From the NCBI GenBank assembly GCA_023614405.1, contig CM042697.1, positions 189,905,189 through 189,969,188 of the forward strand: DNA of 64,000 nucleotides, given 5' to 3'. The translations under genes were made by a program, and so were the position numbers. This stretch comes from Avena insularis (lineage: Eukaryota; Streptophyta; Magnoliopsida; Poales; Poaceae). Positions 59,255 through 64,000 of the stretch are shown one piece after another. Under the pieces are notes generated by a model. The model was given only the letters and a program-made list of their open reading frames with translations, did not search any database and was not told the DNA's origin. Numbering within the stretch: the stretch's first letter is position 1; each line of letters opens with the position of its first letter.

Positions 59255-60350
59255 TGGCCCCTCTCCCCTCTCTCCCTTAGGCGCCTACCCTATTGGGCCC
59301 TTCTAGAAGCGGCCCAATAGCAATAAGTCTGCCCATAAAATAGAAAATAAAATATGTTTTAATATTAATTCAACTAATTAATATAAAACACATATATTAC
59401 TATATTCCATACACTGAAACTCCTTTCGGACCTCTTCCGATCAACATCGGATAATACCCGGAACCTTTCTGGTTTCTCTCTCTCGTTTCTCCTTCAGTGT
59501 CGGTTCGATCCCAAAGCGTCCCCACACTTAAGTGTTCCACCCTTCGGCTCGCAGTTGCTACGGACATGACCAAGACTCTCTTGTATCAATACTCAACATC
59601 GGGACCTTGATGGCCATAATAATCCCCATGCCCTCACATTTAATCTCATCGCTTGAACCTTAACTGCGTAGTCATATTCCCTTTTCCATATGATACCTAG
59701 GTCATTCGAGATTTTATCTCAAGCATCTTTGTACTTTTTTTGATCTTGCTACCGATGAACTCGTTCATGTGCTGTTGCATTCCATGGTCCAATCATACGA
59801 TTGCAAGCTTTGTTAATGCAACATCACTGAGTTGGCCACTGTATGTATCCATTACTTGGATTGGGAAATCCAGGTCTTGATAAAAACTCATCATCCCATT
59901 TCTTCAGTAAACCCAATGATACCTTTATGATCACCCTTTTATGGCTTGATACTTGATATCATCAAAGTCTCCCTCCAAAATAGTGATTATGCATTATCTC
60001 ATAGTCGAAGTATATAAGCCACGATGTCTCTATATTATCATCAATGATGAACGTTCAAGTAACTAGATTTCATTATGATTAACTTTAGGGTGAATGTCTA
60101 TCACATCATTATCCAATGATGTGACCTCATTCTCAATCGGCACTATCACCATGATCTCGAAACCATAAGATCATCACTTTCCTAATGAGCTAGTTTACTA
60201 GAGGTAACTAGAGACCTGGGTGTTTACATATCTCATGTGTATTAACATTTCCAATTAATACAGTTATAGCACGGTAAGAAACATATTATGAACAAGTGAT
60301 ACATGAAATAAAAACTCTTTATTATTTGCCTCTAGGACATATCTCCTTCA
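59255..60350 (-). mobile_element. Minus-strand Copia LTR, truncated by the backbone element
   Basis: Read in reverse it begins TGAAGGAGATATGTCCTAGA and continues GGCAAATAATAAAGAG, the start of a BARE-related Triticeae Copia LTR. Other LTR-like phrases appear in order, such as AATACCGATGATC-like and GGGAGAATGATGTG-like text, until 59255, where the Gypsy-like end abuts. About 1.1 kb of the LTR is present. It may be a solo LTR or the edge of a full element. Confidence 0.7.
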
Positions 60351-60950
60351 GAATCATCATGTTTAGACATTGTCTAAATGGTGGAGCTTAGCGTAATAGT
60401 ACAATATTTCTTTGCTTAGAATTATGCTCACCTTTGTCAATGCGATGTACATGTAGAGAGAATAAAACGTAGTCAGGGGAAGAGGGCAGCAGCAAAGAGG
60501 GAAGAGGAGTTGAAGGCGGTTCGATGTCAGAGAAAAGTTATGATGGGTTCCTGACATGAGGTACTCCTGCCGACTTATAGTGCACACTCTACTAGTAAAT
60601 TTCAGGACCTATGCACGCAAAACAAATTGTGTATTTTCTCTCTTGTTCGCTGCCTCTCATATCTCCACCCCTCTCCCCTTGCGCACCAGCCTGGCTAATC
60701 TCTCCCTCGTCCACAATGTGGTGATGCGCACATGTGCCTTGGTATGGTGGCTCTGTGTCTCTGGCGTCTTCAGCAGCCGTGTTGTTGTGGAGAAGGAGGA
60801 GTACATAGGAAGCAAACCACTTTGGTCCTTGGCTGCAAAAAAAATCAAACTTTTCCTGTTTTGAAATTTCCAATTGCTTTCCGAACATCGGGAGGGAAGG
60901 TTAGTCAAAAGATCGGCCATTCTCAGTAGTACTTCTTATCTTATCTTTAT
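60351..60950. other. Unassigned sequence between Copia LTR and Helitron
   Basis: Mixed sequence with a short C/T-rich middle (60630-60760). Open frames on both strands overlap and have no recognisable motif. I see no LTR or terminal repeat and cannot say whether it is part of the Helitron or of older flanking DNA. Confidence 0.4.
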
Positions 60951-61269
60951 CGTGTCTTATCTCTCTTACAATACCATACCACTATATAGTGTATGGATAA
61001 CTTTGAACTTTGACCGTTGGATCAAGATAGGCAAATCCAAACATTGCTAACCGTTGGATCTTATATTCCATTCTTAGAATCTAGAAGATTCTATTGATAG
61101 TCTTTAGCACAATGAATTCTAGTATGCGCAAACCTCAAAACAGACTTCATTGCTCAGTTTCAGGGACCTTGTGCTAAATGCATGGACTTGTATGTAATTT
61201 TCATTTTTATGAGGTCCTTGATGTAACTTGTACTTCCACCAATCGTGTCAACTGAAGTACATCACCAAA

Positions 61270-62870
61270 TTAATGAAATTAGGTCAAACTTGACCTACAA
61301 GTAAGTGTGGTAGATTGATCTTGAATTAAATATCTTTTTGGAGGTAGATGGTTGCATCTTCTTGTAGTAAACAATGTCGTCGGTGTGAGTTTCCAACTAT
61401 CTTGAAAGAATATTCTCAATTTCTCGAGTAAGGACGAGATTGTTCTTTTCCAAAAAAAGTCCGAAGATTATCGATCTGAATGCCACAAGCAAAGCTTTCA
61501 GACATATTAAGTGGAGCAACATGTTTTACTTACGATTACCATGTTTAATGTTATGAGTTTTCAAACATCGTGCTAGCTAAATCTGCCCAGTTGAATGACT
61601 TTATGATGATTTACTGAAAGTAGGTCAAATTTGAACAAGTAATTTTAGGTTGCTTAGAAGTTTTGTGATTTTTTTCAAGTAAGCATCGCGGTGTCATTTA
61701 ATATATCACAAACCACCACCGAGAGTTTTAACAACAGGTTCAACTTCTTGCTAAGATTTTGCATCTTGACAATTTAACGAAATTAGGTAAAACTAGACCT
61801 ACAAGTAAGCATGACAGATTTCTCTCAAATTAAATGTCATTTCGTAGGTGGATGGGTGCATCTTCTTGTATTAAATAATACCATCGGTTTGAGTTTCCAA
61901 CTATCAGCAAATAACATTCTAAATTTTCTGAGTGATGACGAGATTGTTCCTTTTCGAAAAGAAAGTGTGACGAATATGGATCTGAATGCCACAAGCCAAG
62001 CTTTCAGAAATATATAGTAGACTAACAAGTTGTACTGATGATTCCCATGTTTTATGAGTTTTCAAACTTCGTCCTAGCTAACTATGTCCACTTGAATGAC
62101 TTTATGTCAATTTATTGATATTATGTCAAATTTCAACTATGAGTAAATTGTATATTGCGTTGAAGGTTTTTCGATAAAAATTGGAAGTAATCATCGGGGG
62201 GTCATTTAATATATCACAAACCACCACCGAGAGTTTTGACAGCAGGTTCAACTTCATGCTAAGATTTTGCATCTTGATAACTTAACGAAATTAGGTCAAA
62301 CTTGAGGTACGAGTAAGCGCGATAGTTTGCTCTTGAATTAATCGATTGGTGCATCTTCTTTTAGTAAACAATGATATCAGTGTGAGTTTCCAACTATCAG
62401 GAAATAACATTATCAATTTTCCAAGTGATGACGAGATTGTTCCTTTACATAAAGAAATTCTGAAGAATATGGATCCAAATGCCATAAGCCAAGCTTTCAG
62501 ACATATATAGTGGACCAACATGTTGTGTACTAGATATATGATTCCCATGTTTCACAAGTTTTCAAACTTTGGCCTAGCTAACTCTGCCCACTTGAATGGC
62601 TTTATGTCGATTTATCAAAATTAGGTCAAATTTGAAGTGCGAGTAAGTTGTAGGTTGCATTTAAAGTTTTGCGAACTACCAGTAAGCGCGATAGATTTCT
62701 CTTAAATTTATTGTCTTTTAGGAGGTATATGGGTGCATCTTCTTTTAGTAAAAAATATCGTTTGTGTGAGTTTCCAACTATCAGGAAAGAATATTCTCAA
62801 ATTTTTGAGTGATGACGAGATTGTTCATGTCCGTAAAGGAAGTCCGAAGAATTTGGATCTAAATGTCACA
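61270..62870 (+). repeat. Degenerate tandem repeat of about 0.5 kb in the Helitron
   Basis: Four units share the phrases GAAATTAGGTCAAACTTGA, GGTGCATCTTCTT, GTGAGTTTCCAACTATC, GATGACGAGATTGTTC and CACAAGCCAAGCTTTCAGA. They start near 61277, 61779, 62287 and about 62655, so spacing is about 502, 508 and 370 bp. The last unit is shortened and runs into the N-domain stub. Short open frames exist in two units but stops differ, so the repeat is non-coding. Confidence 0.85.
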
Positions 62871-62875
62871 CGACA

Positions 62876-63020
62876 ATGGTGGGAAATAGCTCTGGTTCTT
62901 GTGTTTCACCAAGAGAATATTATTGTTATAAGTTACAAGTCCGATATGGTGAGTTTAGCATCTTATTATATGGAAAGCGATTGACAAGCATGGAAACTCG
63001 CCATCTTATATTAGCGCGCG
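62876..63020 (+). pseudogene. Helitron-like N-domain stub
   Basis: The frame reads GSCVSPREYYCYKLQVRYGEF then LLYGKRL. SxREYYCYxLQxR followed by a (G/H)xRL block is the conserved start of the Helitron-like N domain found before the Rep catalytic region in plant Helitron proteins. After about 40 residues the similarity ends. From 63022 the sequence is helicase C-terminus in another frame. The catalytic His and Tyr motifs of Rep are therefore missing. Confidence 0.6.
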
Positions 63021-63021
63021 T

Positions 63022-63588
63022 GCCATTATTTCCACGAAGAATGAATATGTGGATGAGTTAAATTTAATTGTTATTGATCGATTTCCTGGATAAGAAAAGA
63101 TCTACTATAGTTTTGACTCAGCTGTTGATGATCCACACAATCACTACCCATCAGAGTTCCTAAATTCACTCACACCTAATGGCCTACCTTCACATATTCT
63201 CAAATTAAAGATAAACTGTCCTGTTATTTTGCTTCACAATCTTTATCCTTCTAATGGTTTGTGCAATGGTACAAGGCTTATTATCAAGGCATTTCAAGAT
63301 AATGCCATTGATGCAAAAATTATTGGTGGCCAATATACTGGGAAGTGAGTGTTCCTTCCACGGATTCCTCTCTATCCCTCATAGGATGATGTGCTTCCTT
63401 TCAAGTTTAAAATAATACAATTTCCTATTCGGCTCAGTTTTGCCATGACAATCAATAAAGCTCAAGGTCAAACAATCCCAAATGTTGGTGTATATCTTCC
63501 TGAGCCGGTGTTCTCGCACGGTCAGCTTTATGTTTCTTTGTCTAGAGGGATATCAACACACAACTATAATACTTTCAAAGCCAAATAA
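63022..63588 (+). pseudogene. Pif1-like helicase C-terminus of a Helitron
   Basis: One frame with three stops (TAA 63091, TGA 63346, TAG 63382) reads AIISTKNEYVDELN, YYSFDSAVDDPHNHYPSEFLN, LPSHILKLKINCPVILLHNL, GLCNGTRLIIKAF and VFLPRIPLYPS. It ends with [20 protein letters not shown] and [12 protein letters not shown]. These are the late helicase motifs (IV to VI) of Helitron RepHel proteins. The final Arg of VSLSR, the arginine-finger motif, is intact. The last stop at 63586-63588 is at a typical end of the family. Confidence 0.88.
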
Positions 63589-63764
63589 GGATATTGACCC
63601 GTCAGAAAAAGCACAAAAAAATATTGTCTACAAGGATGTTTTGGTGTAATCCATGTAGACACGATGATACTGTATTATGATTTCCATGAATAACCAGATC
63701 AAGCAGATGATGTCTGTTCGAGTTGTTTAGCCCGCGTGTTGTTTTTGTCTGAATGTGGGTCTGC

Positions 63765-63790
63765 CCATGCGTGTGCATGGCCTTTCTCTT
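63765..63790 (+). other. Candidate Helitron 3' hairpin
   Basis: CCATGC and GCATGG form a perfect 6-bp stem around GTGT (63765-63780), about 180 bp after the helicase stop. Helitron 3' ends have such a hairpin some 10 bases before CTRR; here CTTG (63788-63791) stands at that place, so the end is imperfect or the call is wrong. Confidence 0.35.
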
Positions 63791-63963
63791 GTAATCTTGA
63801 TGCAGACCTTGTAATCTTTTGTTTATGGTGGATGTTTTATTTTATTTTTATTTTTATTGTAGTTGGTTTACCAGCAGATGATGATGTTCAAGTTTGAGGT
63901 TTCTGTAAAAGGTTGGGCCATCGAGCCTTATCTGTAAAATATATAATATATTATATATCGATA

Positions 63964-64000
63964 TCTATACCTAATAATAAAGCACGAAGTGTTTCTCTCG
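63964..64000 (+). mobile_element. Possible Helitron 5' end, cut by window end
   Basis: A|TCTATACCTAATAATAAAG resembles the TC-initial 5' ends of plant Helitrons and follows an A, as insertion between A and T requires. Only 37 bases are visible. It may mark a second Helitron next to the first. Confidence 0.4.

Larger units (their letters stand above)
60951..63790 (+). mobile_element. Collapsed Helitron (rolling-circle transposon)
   Basis: The assignment rests on protein remnants: a start of the Helitron-like N domain (62876-62985) joined to the C-terminal part of a Pif1-family helicase (63022-63588). Both are encoded on the plus strand. A candidate 3' hairpin lies at 63765-63780. The left end is uncertain; TCTCTTACAATACC near 60962 is a possible 5' end. 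Inside lies a tandem-repeat block. The N domain's catalytic region and the first helicase motifs are deleted, so the copy is inactive. Confidence 0.65.

Noticed and set aside
60556..60929. Possible small host gene between the Copia LTR and the Helitron.
   Set aside because: Three overlapping frames on both strands, no domain, no splice signals or start context that stand out.

Overview
This window looks like intergenic DNA from a large grass genome, most likely a member of the Triticeae (wheat, Aegilops, barley or rye). The BARE/Angela-type Copia LTRs (TGTTGGAATTATGCCC..., tRNA-Met primer site), the Athila-like Gypsy element with a tRNA-Asp-like primer site, and the CACTA and Helitron remnants support this. 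I found no intact host gene, tRNA, rRNA or CRISPR array. Almost every base can be assigned to a transposon, and every long reading frame is a broken piece of transposon protein. Element boundaries are the strongest part of this annotation: six elements have perfect 5-bp target-site duplications (TSDs) and one has a perfect 3-bp TSD.

Layout. The backbone is a piece of DNA that probably is a minus-strand Gypsy LTR. It is now in five segments (1-1027, 13765-14533, 37621-38311, 44545-45030, 58580-59254) that join into about 3.6 kb. Four elements inserted into it: a Gypsy chromovirus (1028-13759, TSD AAACT), an old BARE-like Copia element (14534-37615, TSD AATAT), a second Copia element (38312-44539, TSD GTAGA) and a non-autonomous Athila-like Gypsy element (45031-58574, TSD GAAAG). 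Three further elements sit inside those. An Angela-type Copia element (14672-23215, TSD AGTAA) and a CACTA DNA transposon (24888-31118, TSD CGA) both lie in the 5' LTR of the old BARE-like element. A 4.46-kb solo LTR (45320-49779, TSD CTTAA) lies in the 5' LTR of the Athila-like element. The backbone itself appears to abut and interrupt a minus-strand Copia LTR (59255-60350). The last 3 kb holds a collapsed Helitron with internal tandem repeats, a stub of its Rep domain and the end of its Pif1-like helicase. The window ends in a possible second Helitron 5' end.

How the parts work. The chromovirus at 1028-13759 is the most informative element. It has 3.2-kb LTRs with a gene-like promoter and leader, and two extra coiled-coil reading frames before gag. 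It then carries gag, protease, reverse transcriptase, RNase H, integrase and chromodomain. Both LTRs contain a 99-nt intron-like segment, and each of the three coding blocks begins with an ATG directly after an acceptor-like AG. This suggests separate spliced mRNAs from one LTR promoter. Its stop codons are mostly TAG where CAG is expected, the trace left by deamination of methylated CHG sites. The Athila-like element keeps gag and protease, lacks all of pol, and keeps a second frame in the env position behind an internal segment that resembles an LTR promoter. The CACTA element carries no transposase that I can recognise. It holds a 660-bp tandem array and a short fragment that reads as part of an NF-YB histone-fold transcription factor.

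The three oldest-looking LTR elements have each lost part of the 5' LTR or primer site while the 3' LTR stayed complete. The window is therefore a record of insertion followed by decay, with no element that looks able to move on its own.
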